From Fibrobacter sp. UWB10 (GTDB lineage: Bacteria; Fibrobacterota; Fibrobacteria; Fibrobacterales; Fibrobacteraceae), in assembly GCF_900182935.1 (NCBI RefSeq), contig NZ_FXUE01000005.1, positions 186,001 through 250,000 on the forward strand: 64,000 nt of DNA, written 5' to 3'. The notes under the pieces are model-generated. The model was not told where the DNA came from, ran no database searches, and saw only the letters and a list, made by a program, of their open reading frames with translations. Positions within the stretch are counted from its first letter, which is position 1. Each line of letters starts with the position of its first letter. A program made the position numbers and the translations under genes. Below, one piece after another: positions 26,329-35,646 of this stretch.

Positions 26329-27312
26329 ATGGAATTAGACTTTAACCGCAGACTTTCGATTGCCCCGATGCTTGACTGCACCGACCGTCACGAACGATAT
26401 TTTTTGCGGTTATTGTCCAAGCACATCTTGTTGTACAGCGAAATGGTCACGACCAACGCGCTGTTGCATACCGACCCGGACCAATTCTTGCGCCATCAGG
26501 AATTCGAATACCCCGCTGTTTTGCAGCTGGGCGGCAGCAATCCAGCCGATTTAGCCAAATGCAGCAAAATGGTCGAAGAATCCGGCTTTCAGGAAGTCAA
26601 CCTGAATTGCGGCTGCCCTTCGGACCGAGTGCAGAACGGGAACTTTGGCGCATGCCTCATGAAAGACAAGAACCTAGTCGCCGACTGTTTTAAGGCCATG
26701 CAAGACGCCGTGAGCATTCCCGTGTCTATCAAGTGCCGTATCGGTGTCGACGAATTCGATTCTTGGGAATTTTTCCGCGACTTTATCGGCACCATTGCCG
26801 ATGCCGGCTGCCGCGTGTTCATTGTTCACGCCCGCAAGGCATGGCTCAAAGGCCTGAGCCCCAAGGAAAACCGTGAAGTTCCGCCGCTGAACTACGATAC
26901 GGTACACCGCCTCAAGGCAGAAATGCCGCAGTTGAACATTTCAATCAATGGCGGCATCAAGACGCTCGACCAGACGCTTGAACTGCTCCAAGATTTGGAC
27001 GGCGTGATGGTCGGTCGCGAAGCCTACGAAAATCCATGGTTCCTGCGCGATGCCGATGAACGTATTTTCAACGACGCAAGCGCCGCCAAGCCCGAAAGCC
27101 GCAAGGCATTGCTTGAAGCCTACCTCCCCTATGTAGAGATGGAAGCCGCCAGCGGAACGCCCGCCACCATTTTGGTGCGCCACCTGTACGGCCTCTTTAA
27201 CGGCAAGCCTGGCGCCCGCAAATACCGCCAGTACCTCGGCGAAAACGCCCCCAAAACAAAAAGCCCCGCGGAACTGATCCGCAGGGCAATGGACTTGGTT
27301 ACTGAACCTTAG
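26329..27312 (+). CDS. dusA: tRNA-dihydrouridine synthase (DusA type)
   Basis: FMN enzyme reducing uridines in the tRNA D-loop. LSIAPMLDCTDRHERYFLR at 8-26, the active-site Cys in FGACLM after NLNCGCPSDRVQ (residues 93-104) and IVHARKAWLKGLSPKENR are DusA features, as is the 327-residue length. It follows the TPR gene after 54 bp that contain GACGAGAGA twice. The closely related DusB/DusC types lack the KAWLxGLSPKENR loop, so the DusA subfamily call is good. Confidence 0.9.
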   Translation: MELDFNRRLSIAPMLDCTDRHERYFLRLLSKHILLYSEMVTTNALLHTDPDQFLRHQEFEYPAVLQLGGSNPADLAKCSKMVEESGFQEVNLNCGCPSDRVQNGNFGACLMKDKNLVADCFKAMQDAVSIPVSIKCRIGVDEFDSWEFFRDFIGTIADAGCRVFIVHARKAWLKGLSPKENREVPPLNYDTVHRLKAEMPQLNISINGGIKTLDQTLELLQDLDGVMVGREAYENPWFLRDADERIFNDASAAKPESRKALLEAYLPYVEMEAASGTPATILVRHLYGLFNGKPGARKYRQYLGENAPKTKSPAELIRRAMDLVTEP

Positions 27313-27333
27313 TCTTTTTGATTATTCAGCCAC

Positions 27334-28833
27334 TTATTCGACAATCTTGGCGCTGAGTTCCTTCGTGTCGATGGAAGAAATCGTCGAACCATTCGTGAGA
27401 GAAATCTTGCGGATTTCAGCAGCGTTATACATAGCAACCCAAGCGGTGCTACCGTCAATCGCCACGATATCGTAGGGGTTTTCAGATTCGATGGCCTTTT
27501 GCCAAGCAACCTTCTTTGCGCTGGTATTCACCTTCGTAATGCTGCCCTTGCCCTTGCGGTCCATTACATACAGGCCACCATTGACTTCTACGATCTTCGT
27601 GTCGGTAGAGAACTGAATGCTTTCGTCGCTGATGTCTTCGCCATCAATCCAGTAAAGTTTACCGGCGTTAGCATAGTCGCTGATATAAACGAACACTTCG
27701 TGATTGATAACGGCAATACCAGCGGGCTGGTAACCCATTTCGTCGTCATAAAGGGCGGAGAGTTTCAGGCCGTTATAAGAATACGCCACCATCGGGGTCA
27801 TAGCAAACGTGGTATAGTCAATGGAACCACGGTCGCCGATATAGAAGAGTTCACCCTTGGTGTCATAGTAAATGCCACCGCTGGCATCGACAACACCATC
27901 TATCCTCTTCACCGACTTGTCATTCAAATCAACTTCGGCAGCGGGAACATTCTGGTAAGCCTTGTAAACGGCAACAACAGCCTTGCCAGAAATCGGATCA
28001 ACATCCATCATGTACACGCCACCGCCAAGCAGCGTACCGCTCACCCAAAGTTCAGACTTTTTCTTCTTCAGGTCAACCTTTTCGATACCGCGGTTTTCAT
28101 CGGCGTCAATACCCCAAGAGGCATTGTATTCACCCTGCGTACCCACGAACACATTGCCATTCACAACCTTCACAACCTGCGGGTTCTTGGTCACAAGAGT
28201 AATGGTATCGAGAAGGGTACCGTCGCTCAACTTGTACATAGCGAGAAGACCCGGATCGTTGAAGATAGCGGTATATCCATCATCGCCAACTTCGTAGCGC
28301 TGGAACACGGCGAACAGCGTATCGCCAGAAACTTCCAGGTCGGCGGCAAACGGCGTATTAGCCAGGTAGGTCACCTTCGGTTCAACAGAGCTGCTGGATT
28401 CCGGTTCTGCAGAAGAACTAGATACCGGAGCTTCGGAACTGCTGGATTCTACCTTTTCGCTAGAACTGGACTTTTCGTCTTTCTTTTCGCTAGAGCTAGA
28501 GTTGTCATCCTTTGTGCTGGAGCTGGACTTGTCGTCCTTCTTTTCGCTGGAGCTGGACTTTTCATCCTTCTTTTCACTGGAGCTAGAAGTAGCCTTTTCA
28601 GAGCTGCTAGACTTTTCGTCTTTCTTGACAGAGCTGCTGGACTTGTTCTTGCTGGACTTGACAGAGCTAGAGCTCTTGGCGTCGTCAGAATCGCTGCTCA
28701 GGTCTTCGTCGTCCAGGCAGTTTTCGTTGTCCAAGCATTCAATGCCTGCCGAGGAACTGTTGTCGTCACCGCAAGCGCCCAAGTAGAACGCGAACGATAA
28801 CGCCGCTAGTGTTGTGAGTATCTTTTTATTCAT
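27334..28833 (-). CDS. Surface beta-propeller lipoprotein, BtuG-like candidate
   Basis: 499-residue lipoprotein with Cys21 in FYLGAC. Residues about 50-155 are a Ser/Lys/Glu linker built of SSSS blocks, which in Fibrobacter tethers domains away from the outer membrane. Residues 160-499 contain repeated blade-like segments (NGNVFVGTQGE, KGELFYIGDRG, NHEVFVYISDY, NGGLYVMDRKG, DGSTAWVAMYN), a six- or seven-bladed YncE-type propeller. It lies 40 bp after a TonB receptor gene under a cobalamin riboswitch. In Bacteroides the propeller lipoprotein BtuG captures B12 for BtuB; the same role is inferred here. AAAGGAGC precedes the ATG. Confidence 0.7.
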   Translation of the reverse strand: MNKKILTTLAALSFAFYLGACGDDNSSSAGIECLDNENCLDDEDLSSDSDDAKSSSSVKSSKNKSSSSVKKDEKSSSSEKATSSSSEKKDEKSSSSEKKDDKSSSSTKDDNSSSSEKKDEKSSSSEKVESSSSEAPVSSSSAEPESSSSVEPKVTYLANTPFAADLEVSGDTLFAVFQRYEVGDDGYTAIFNDPGLLAMYKLSDGTLLDTITLVTKNPQVVKVVNGNVFVGTQGEYNASWGIDADENRGIEKVDLKKKKSELWVSGTLLGGGVYMMDVDPISGKAVVAVYKAYQNVPAAEVDLNDKSVKRIDGVVDASGGIYYDTKGELFYIGDRGSIDYTTFAMTPMVAYSYNGLKLSALYDDEMGYQPAGIAVINHEVFVYISDYANAGKLYWIDGEDISDESIQFSTDTKIVEVNGGLYVMDRKGKGSITKVNTSAKKVAWQKAIESENPYDIVAIDGSTAWVAMYNAAEIRKISLTNGSTISSIDTKELSAKIVE

Positions 28834-28873
28834 TATTGCTCCTTTCTGGCTTTACGCTATTTTAGCGCGGGGG

Positions 28874-30928
28874 CTAGAACCCCTGTATGATTGTGAACTT
28901 GTATTCCCTACCCGGAGTCGGATAAGGGGTAAAAATGTTTCGATATGTTTCGTCTGATATATTGTTGACCGCAAAAACGAGGCGTGTCTTATTCCACGGT
29001 TGCCAAGCAAGCGACGCATTGTAATGCGCCACTGGAGGCTGTCTCGTAAAGTTCATGCGGTCACTATAAATTCTTGACCTGTAATCCATCGAGAACGTGC
29101 TACTCAAATGCAGAGGCAAGAACACTGTACCTTCGGCATAGTAGCTGTGCACCGGTTCTCCCGGCAAAAGATTCCCGTTATAGGCCTTACTTAAGCCATC
29201 ATCACGCGGGTCTTGAATGGTTGCTCGCAATACGGTCTGGAAAAAATCAACCGGACGACTATCCAATTCCAGTTCTACCCCGCGAATAACGGACTTGTCT
29301 ACATTGAAAGCCTTCATCATATTGGTGCTAATCAACCAATAAATTCCGTTTTCGGCATGGGTTTCAAAGTATGTGGCACGGAATACAGAGCGCTGTTTCG
29401 GGGTAGACAGATAGAGCCCTGCCGCAAACTTCAACGCGGATTCATCTTTCAAAGTCGGATTCGAAAGCGTTCCCGGATACATGCCATAAAGTTCCATCAA
29501 TTGCGGCTGTCTGTAGAAACGTCCGAACGAAGCACTTCCGCCAATCCACGAATCTTTTTTGCCCAATTTCGCCTGCACCATTCCGGCCCAGCTCAAATCA
29601 CGCTCGGTCGCATCGCTTATCAGCGCCGCCCCTGTAGTCATCTGGAATCTGCCGCCATCAATATCATCAATCGACTTCAGCACATTGCCCTCGGCCAAAA
29701 GCGAGAACCACTGCGTAAAGGAATATTCCACATTGCCCGCCACAGAACCCGTATAACGATTCAGGCTGAAATCTTGCGCCGGTCCGCGCGCTTCCCAGAG
29801 TTCAGCACTTCCTGCCAATCTAAGGAAAGCCTCAAGATTTCCGCGGTACAAAGTTGCAGAAACCTCGGGCATCGCCCTATACCCTGCAAGGCCAAGTACC
29901 TTGAAATCTTGCGACAGGTAGCCGATTTTATCCAACGGATAATACGATTCCGACGAATTCTTTTCGAATCTTCCCGTAATGCCAGATTCAATCAGCAAGC
30001 AATCAAAATATTCGGGGAATTCCAAGCGGTACGAAAGTTGGCCCATGTCGCCCGTAAACTTTGCCACATTGGTCTGCAAGTCTTCGGTACCGGGATTGCC
30101 CGCTTCGGTGTGCATAATGTTTCCGGACAAAGTCGAGAAAAATCCACCGCTATGAAGCATGCGGTATTGAATGTTTCCGGAATACTCCGTGAATTCCGCA
30201 TTTTTTCTTCTGTCCTTAAAATCGTCTTCGTCATTATAAAGCGTGCCGTTACGATTGTCAAATTCGTAATCGTTGTCGCTGTGGCGCATCGAAGCGGTTG
30301 CCGAGAACTGCACGCTGTCGGTCACACTTGCACTCACCTGGGCAGAGCCTTCGAACGTATTGTGCGAGCCAAAACTTGCAAAAACGCGACCGGTCGGCAC
30401 GCGAGACGCCTTAATCGCACTTTTAGTCACAAAGTTGATAACGCCGCCGACACCCGAACCTCCATACTTAGCCGGAGTCCGGTCTTTGTAGACTTCGATT
30501 TTTTCAATATTGTTGAGGTCAATGGCGCCAAGGTCAGCAGCACCGCCGCCCGCATCGTTGAGCGGCATGCCATCAATGCAAATCAAGATGTTCCTTGCCG
30601 CAACGCCACGGATGCTCACCGTCTGAAAACTGCCCATGCCCCCCTGCGTATACCCCTGAATTCCCGAAAGCGACGACAGAATTTCTGTGGCAGACAAGCC
30701 ACGGCCTTCCCAAGCGGAAGGGCTAATTTCCATATAGTCAGTGCCAGAAACAGCAACACCAGATACCGAAGGTGCTGTCACCTCGGTCGAACCAAGATCC
30801 TGTACAGGAGCGGACTCATCGACCGCCACGTCTTTTGACATGACCACGGTCTGTGCAAAGGGGGTTCCCCACGCACAACACAAAAACACCGCAACCATAG
30901 CGGCTTTGTAGAATGACGTCGTTCGCAT
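28874..30928 (-). CDS. btuB: TonB-dependent receptor, probable cobalamin transporter
   Basis: 684-residue outer membrane receptor. A signal peptide (to about residue 25) is followed by a plug domain: SVRGVAARNILICIDGMPLN (cut as SIRG...GMPLN, residues 106-124), IEKIEVYKDRTPAKYGG and GGVINFVTKS. The barrel ends YKFTIIQGF with a terminal Phe. Regulation by the upstream cobalamin riboswitch makes vitamin B12 or a related corrinoid the likely substrate. It is first in an operon with the propeller lipoprotein. The TonB box is not obvious. The receptor call is certain; the symbol depends on the riboswitch. Confidence 0.8.
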   Translation of the reverse strand: MRTTSFYKAAMVAVFLCCAWGTPFAQTVVMSKDVAVDESAPVQDLGSTEVTAPSVSGVAVSGTDYMEISPSAWEGRGLSATEILSSLSGIQGYTQGGMGSFQTVSIRGVAARNILICIDGMPLNDAGGGAADLGAIDLNNIEKIEVYKDRTPAKYGGSGVGGVINFVTKSAIKASRVPTGRVFASFGSHNTFEGSAQVSASVTDSVQFSATASMRHSDNDYEFDNRNGTLYNDEDDFKDRRKNAEFTEYSGNIQYRMLHSGGFFSTLSGNIMHTEAGNPGTEDLQTNVAKFTGDMGQLSYRLEFPEYFDCLLIESGITGRFEKNSSESYYPLDKIGYLSQDFKVLGLAGYRAMPEVSATLYRGNLEAFLRLAGSAELWEARGPAQDFSLNRYTGSVAGNVEYSFTQWFSLLAEGNVLKSIDDIDGGRFQMTTGAALISDATERDLSWAGMVQAKLGKKDSWIGGSASFGRFYRQPQLMELYGMYPGTLSNPTLKDESALKFAAGLYLSTPKQRSVFRATYFETHAENGIYWLISTNMMKAFNVDKSVIRGVELELDSRPVDFFQTVLRATIQDPRDDGLSKAYNGNLLPGEPVHSYYAEGTVFLPLHLSSTFSMDYRSRIYSDRMNFTRQPPVAHYNASLAWQPWNKTRLVFAVNNISDETYRNIFTPYPTPGREYKFTIIQGF

Positions 30929-30944
30929 CGTTCCTCAAAAAGCG

Positions 30945-31130
30945 TTTCCCACAGTTCTTCTGGCTCGGGGCTCAATCTACTTCCGGCTCCTTCACACCTT
31001 TGCAGGCATTGGTTCATGCCGGTTTCGTCCTCCCTTACAGCGGCGCGACCGCTCCCGGCTTTCACGGGATTCTCTCCTTGCAGGCCACCCAGTAGGGCTC
31101 CTGCATGGGCTTTTCAGGGCACAGGAAACT
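30945..31130 (-). promoter_or_regulatory. Cobalamin riboswitch
   Basis: The 5' leader of the receptor operon carries the conserved B12-box GAGCCAGAAGAACTGT (30966-30951) and upstream core pieces AATCCCGTGAAAGCCGGGAG (31071-31052) and GCCGCTGTAAGGGA (31044-31031), in correct order for the adenosylcobalamin class. The promoter -10 TATATTTG (31147-31140) gives a start near 31133. Binding of cobalamin should repress uptake genes. About 200 nt of leader separate the start and the ATG. Confidence 0.9.
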
Positions 31131-31180
31131 TTTCGCGTTCAAATATAGAAATATTTTTACAATTTGCTATATTTAGGCGT

Positions 31181-32197
31181 ATGACAGCAGAAGAACTCTA
31201 TAAACGTCTTAGCTCTATCCAGCCGGGCGCTGTGCTTTGCACCTATTCCATGGAAAAATGCGAACAGATGCTCCCGCTCATCAACGAAATCAACGAACTC
31301 AAGAAGGAACGCGACGCCGTGATTCTCGCCCACAGCTATGTGGCCCCCGAAATCATTTTGGGCGTTGCCGACTACGATGGCGACAGTTTCAAGCTGAGTC
31401 AAGACGCCACCAAGGTGAGCGCAAAGACAATCGTGTTCTCTGCCGTGCGCTTTATGGGCGAAACCGCCAAGATCTTGAACCCGACCAAGGACGTTCTGAT
31501 TCCGGGCCCGCTTACGGGTTGCAGCCTCGCCGACTCCATTACCGGCGCAGAAGTCAAGGCTCTCCGCGAAAAGTATCCCGACCACACCTTCGTGTGCTAT
31601 ATCAACACCACCGCCGACGTGAAGGCGAACTGCGATGTGTGCGTCACCAGCAGCAACGTGATGAAGATTGTCTCTAGCCTCGAAAACGACAAGATTGTGT
31701 TCGTACCCGATGGTCTCATGGGCCAGAACCTGATCGATGAAATGCAGAAGCGAGGCATCAAGAAAGAAATCGTGCTCCACAGCGGTTGCTGCTACGTGCA
31801 CGAAACCTACGATTCCGAACTCATCAACTTCTTCCGCAGCCAGAATCCGGGCCTCAAGGTGGTGAGCCACCCCGAATGCCACCCGGGCGTCGCCCTTTTG
31901 AGCGACTACGTGGGCAGCACCGGCCAGATGGTGAACTACATCAAGGAACAGCCCGAAGGCACCCCGTTCCTGCTGCTCACCGAATGCGGTCTGAACGCAC
32001 GCATGCAGTACGAATTCCCGAAAAAGACCTTTATCGGCAGCTGCAGCATGTGCAAATACATGAAGTCGAACTCGCTCGAAAACATTCTTGAAACGCTCCG
32101 CCACCCGGAAAAGGCCCAGCACGTGGAACTCGACGAAAGCGTGCGCGTTGCCGCCAAGAAGTGCATCGACGCGATGTTCTACTACGCAGCCAAGTAG
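31181..32197 (+). CDS. nadA: Quinolinate synthase
   Basis: Condenses iminoaspartate with dihydroxyacetone phosphate to quinolinate for NAD synthesis, using a [4Fe-4S] cluster. AVILAHSYVAPEI, the AVRFMGETAKILNP motif, HPECHPGV and GSCSMCKYMK are NadA signatures and carry the cluster cysteines. The ATG at 31181 gives 338 residues; a longer frame upstream reads through the riboswitch region and was rejected. TATATTTA ends seven bases before the ATG, so the message is probably leaderless. nadB and nadC are not in the window. Confidence 0.93.
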   Translation: MTAEELYKRLSSIQPGAVLCTYSMEKCEQMLPLINEINELKKERDAVILAHSYVAPEIILGVADYDGDSFKLSQDATKVSAKTIVFSAVRFMGETAKILNPTKDVLIPGPLTGCSLADSITGAEVKALREKYPDHTFVCYINTTADVKANCDVCVTSSNVMKIVSSLENDKIVFVPDGLMGQNLIDEMQKRGIKKEIVLHSGCCYVHETYDSELINFFRSQNPGLKVVSHPECHPGVALLSDYVGSTGQMVNYIKEQPEGTPFLLLTECGLNARMQYEFPKKTFIGSCSMCKYMKSNSLENILETLRHPEKAQHVELDESVRVAAKKCIDAMFYYAAK

Positions 32198-32221
32198 GGG
32201 TTACTGGTTAGGGGTTAAAAA

Positions 32222-32893
32222 ATGAAAAAGCTGAAAGTCATTGCATTGTTAATTTGCCTTTGTGCCGGACTCACATTCGCCGACGAATATTACTGGCCGC
32301 GTAGCTACTACGCCACCGCAGGCTTTGGCGTCATGGTTTCCAAGGGTGACTTTAACGAGCATGCCATCAAGGGCAAAGATTCCGCAGGCGTTGTCGGACT
32401 CATTCACCCGCCTGCATTAGAATTCATCGCGACTCCGGACTTTATGCTCGGCGTAAACCTCGGTGCATTCTCTTTCGGAATCGGATTCCAATACTGGACT
32501 TCGGATCAGGTTCTTGCCGACTTTCCCGACGAATCCTACGAACAGTCGACCCGCATTTGGCGCGCCAGTCTCGAAGTTACATACAACTTATTCTATCCGG
32601 ACTTTTTCCAGATTGGCCTTGGTCTCGGATATTCCTACAACAGCGTAAAATCCGAAAACGCCGCCATATTCAGCGACGGCATATACGACGCCGAATTCAT
32701 GGGTTCTGCAGTCGCATTCATCGCCAACCTGCATTACTATATTACCGAGCACATCGCCATGGTTCCCTCTATCAAAGTTTACGAAAGCTGGTTTAAAAAT
32801 GTACATTGCTCCAGAGTCGACAACAACGATTTAGACCCGTATCTGTGGCAAACCTTCATTTTAGCGGATCTTTCGATACAGTATCAGTTTTAA
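32222..32893 (+). CDS. Outer membrane beta-barrel protein, unknown function
   Basis: 223 residues with a signal peptide (MKKLKVIALLICLCAGLTFA). The mature part alternates hydrophobic and polar residues, with GLGLGYSYNS and ANLHYYITEHIAM strands, and ends DLSIQYQF with the terminal Phe of outer membrane proteins. It is 24 bp after nadA and ends at a strong terminator. I do not recognise the family. Confidence 0.65.
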   Translation: MKKLKVIALLICLCAGLTFADEYYWPRSYYATAGFGVMVSKGDFNEHAIKGKDSAGVVGLIHPPALEFIATPDFMLGVNLGAFSFGIGFQYWTSDQVLADFPDESYEQSTRIWRASLEVTYNLFYPDFFQIGLGLGYSYNSVKSENAAIFSDGIYDAEFMGSAVAFIANLHYYITEHIAMVPSIKVYESWFKNVHCSRVDNNDLDPYLWQTFILADLSIQYQF

Positions 32894-32896
32894 CCC

Positions 32897-32926
32897 AAGG
32901 CGCCCACCCGGCGCCTTTTCTTTTTC
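32897..32926 (+). terminator. Intrinsic terminator
   Basis: AAGGCGCC / GGCGCCTT stem with a CACCC loop (32897-32917) followed by TTCTTTTT, four bases after the barrel protein stop. Confidence 0.9.
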
Positions 32927-32941
32927 TATCTTTGGCCGCGT

Positions 32942-34072
32942 ATGAAAAAGCTCGCTTTAATCGCCACATTATTTTTAGGGGCCAGTTCCATTTTCGCCAT
33001 GGACGCAGATGGCTGGGCCACCGAACGCGAAACCATGTCCGCTTTCGATAGCCGCTTTGGCGATCGTACCGGTTACGTCAAGCCCATTGTCGACAACCTG
33101 GGTAACGTGCTCAACAGCAACTGGTTCGTAAGCGCTTCTGTGCCGCAGAGCTTTACCTTCGAAGCGGGCCTCCCGATTTCGATTATCCCTATTAATGACG
33201 ACGACAGAACGTACACCCAAAACGGATTCGAACTTCCGACCATTTTTGGCGATCACGGCGACCCCACGAACATGCTGGACAGAACCACATACGGTAACGA
33301 AACCCTTAACGGTCTCGGCGTATTCACTTATCCCTACCTGCAGCTGGGCGCAAGTTTCTTCCATTTCCGCGCTGTTATCCGCGGAATGTACTTGCCTTCT
33401 ATCAGCGAACTGCGAAAATTCAGCCTGTTCGGTTTCGGATTCCAGTACAGCTTCGGTCACTTTTTCCAGTACATGCTCCCGAGAGCAGCCCAACCGCTCG
33501 ACATAAGCATCGTATACGGTCACAACTCCAGCGCCATCGGCTACAGCCCCGAAGATTTAGATGGCGAACTCAAGCTCGACATTTCAACGAACAACTTTGC
33601 ATTCGTTATCGGTTACAAGCCTTTCAACTTCTTTGAAGTCATGATGTCGCTCGGCTACCAGGGCGCCGAAATGAAAGCCTCTGGCGAATTCTATCAAACG
33701 GTAGGCCTCGCTGTCGAAGGCGCCGAACCTATCAAGATGACCGATATCGAGCCCGATGTCAAAGTGAAGGGCAACAATGGTTTCCGCTTTGGCATTGCCA
33801 TCGCACTGCAGCTCGGCAAGTCGTTCCACCCGGTCGTGGGCTACGATTACGCCGGCAAGTCGAGCTACACAACGAACATTCTGTACTTCAGACAGCAATT
33901 TGGCACGGACAAGACTCCCGACGAAATCGCTAAGGATAAGGGTTATGTCCGCGGCGGGAACGTGAAAACGCAGTCCGACGAAACCGAGGCTCCGGCAGAA
34001 GAACCTGTAGAAGCTCCGGAAGTCCCCGCTGTTGAAGAATCGGAAGCTCCCGCAGCAGAAGAAGATTTTTAA
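32942..34072 (+). CDS. Outer membrane protein with acidic Pro/Glu tail (DUF6588-like)
   Basis: 376 residues. Signal peptide to about residue 19 (LFLGASSIFA), then a barrel-like region with a two-part layout (SASVPQSFTFEAGLPISI and FHFRAVIRGMYLP) that recalls the DUF6588 barrels of the FCB group. The last 40 residues are Glu/Pro/Ala-rich (APAEEPVEAPEVPAVEESE), perhaps binding peptidoglycan or cations. TATCTTTG ends nine bases before the ATG, suggesting a short or absent leader. Function unknown. Confidence 0.65.
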   Translation: MKKLALIATLFLGASSIFAMDADGWATERETMSAFDSRFGDRTGYVKPIVDNLGNVLNSNWFVSASVPQSFTFEAGLPISIIPINDDDRTYTQNGFELPTIFGDHGDPTNMLDRTTYGNETLNGLGVFTYPYLQLGASFFHFRAVIRGMYLPSISELRKFSLFGFGFQYSFGHFFQYMLPRAAQPLDISIVYGHNSSAIGYSPEDLDGELKLDISTNNFAFVIGYKPFNFFEVMMSLGYQGAEMKASGEFYQTVGLAVEGAEPIKMTDIEPDVKVKGNNGFRFGIAIALQLGKSFHPVVGYDYAGKSSYTTNILYFRQQFGTDKTPDEIAKDKGYVRGGNVKTQSDETEAPAEEPVEAPEVPAVEESEAPAAEEDF

Positions 34073-34105
34073 AATTAAGAACAAACCTCAAAAAGAAGGC
34101 ATAAC

Positions 34106-35641
34106 ATGATTACATTCCTGATTGGTATCGCGATTCTTGTCGGCGGATACTTCACTTACGGAAAATTCGTTGAACGTGTCTTCGGCCCCGATGACCGCAA
34201 GACTCCCGCCCTCGAAAACCCGGATGGCGTTGACCGCGTCCCCATGGCGCACTGGAAAAACGTCCTCATCCAGCTTTTGAACATCGCAGGTATCGGTCCT
34301 GTGATTGGCGTGATTCTCGGCATCAAGTTCGGCGCCATCGTCTTCATTTTGCTGCCTATCGGCAACGTGCTTGGCGGTGCCGTGCATGACTACTTCAGCG
34401 GCATGATCAGCATGCGCAACAACGGCTACAACGTGCCGGCACTTTCCCGCAAGTTCCTGGGCAAAGGCCCGGCCAAAATCGTGATGACGCTAATCTCGGT
34501 CGCCCTGATTTTGGTGGGCGCCGTCTTCACCAACACGCCTGCAGCCCTCATCAACACCCCGATTCTTGCCGGTTCTGCGGTATCGCCCACTTTGTTCTGG
34601 ATTGCCGTCGCCTGCATTTTCGCCTACTACTTTGCAAGCACCTTCTTCCCCATCGACAAGATTATCGGCCGCATTTACCCGATTTTCGGTGCGCTCTTGA
34701 TTCTTGCATCTCTCGCTATTTTCGTGGGGATCATCCCGAACTTGAACGTTCTCGACAACTTCTGCTTCAACGACATCATGAGCAATTTCCACAAGCATCC
34801 GGGCGGACAGCCGATTATCCCGATGCTCTTTGTGACAATTGCCTGCGGTATCATTAGTGGTTTCCATAGCACGCAAAGTCCGCTTGTCGCCCGCACCGAA
34901 GTCACCGAAAAGACTGGTCGCCAGACTTTCTACGGCATGATGATTATCGAAGGTCTGATCGGTATGATTTGGGCCGCCGGTGGCATGTTCATTTACCACC
35001 AGATGCCGGAACTCTTAACCGGCGCTTCGGGCGTTAAGGTCTTGAGCATTCTCGTTTCTACCGTGATTCCCTGGGCTCCGATTTCGATTCTCGTTGTCGT
35101 GGGCGTGATTGTTCTTGCTATCACTAGTGGCGACACCAGCCTTCGCAGCCTCCGTCTCACGATTGCAGAACTCACCGGAATGGAACAGACCTCTGTCAAG
35201 AACCGTTTGCTCCTTACCGTGCCGATGTTTGCCATCTGCGCTGCCATCATTTTCTGGAGCAACCTGAACCCCGAAGGATTCAACATTCTGTGGAATTACT
35301 TCAGCTGGAGTAACCAGCTCATGGCCGTGTGCAGCCTTTGCGTGGCCACGGTTTACCTGCGCAGCAAAAAGAAGAACTTCTGGATTGCACTTATTCCGTG
35401 CATGTTCATGACCTTCATTACCTGCGACTACATTCTTTGGGTGAGCCCCGAAAACCTGAAGGGCGCTCCGCTCGGATTCGGTCTCGACTACAAAACCGCC
35501 CTTGTGATTGCCCTGCACGATGCAGCCATTCTCGGATTCCTGCTTTGCACTCGCGGCAAATACCTTACCAAGATGGAAGGTTTTGATCCTGACCGCTGGA
35601 ACCCCGAACTGGACGAAGGTAAAGTTCCCAAGGCACGATAA
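34106..35641 (+). CDS. cstA: Carbon starvation protein A family peptide/pyruvate transporter
   Basis: 511-residue inner membrane protein with many helices. RVPMAHWKNVLIQLLNIAG, GPVIGVILGIKFG and GGAVHDYFSGMISMRNNG near residues 48-110 are the CstA core. CstA/BtsT proteins import peptides or pyruvate. This is the shorter form, under 550 residues, compared with about 700 in E. coli. AAGAAGGC precedes the ATG. RecD2 follows after 5 bp. Confidence 0.88.
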   Translation: MITFLIGIAILVGGYFTYGKFVERVFGPDDRKTPALENPDGVDRVPMAHWKNVLIQLLNIAGIGPVIGVILGIKFGAIVFILLPIGNVLGGAVHDYFSGMISMRNNGYNVPALSRKFLGKGPAKIVMTLISVALILVGAVFTNTPAALINTPILAGSAVSPTLFWIAVACIFAYYFASTFFPIDKIIGRIYPIFGALLILASLAIFVGIIPNLNVLDNFCFNDIMSNFHKHPGGQPIIPMLFVTIACGIISGFHSTQSPLVARTEVTEKTGRQTFYGMMIIEGLIGMIWAAGGMFIYHQMPELLTGASGVKVLSILVSTVIPWAPISILVVVGVIVLAITSGDTSLRSLRLTIAELTGMEQTSVKNRLLLTVPMFAICAAIIFWSNLNPEGFNILWNYFSWSNQLMAVCSLCVATVYLRSKKKNFWIALIPCMFMTFITCDYILWVSPENLKGAPLGFGLDYKTALVIALHDAAILGFLLCTRGKYLTKMEGFDPDRWNPELDEGKVPKAR

Positions 35642-35646
35642 ATCGC

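Noticed and set aside
27499-30838. Long plus-strand frames across the B12 operon
   Set aside because: They are antisense to a lipoprotein with signal peptide and to a TonB receptor; products have no recognisable domain.
31016-31180. 55-codon N-terminal extension of nadA
   Set aside because: It lies antisense over the cobalamin riboswitch and the shared promoter region; NadA homology starts at 31181.
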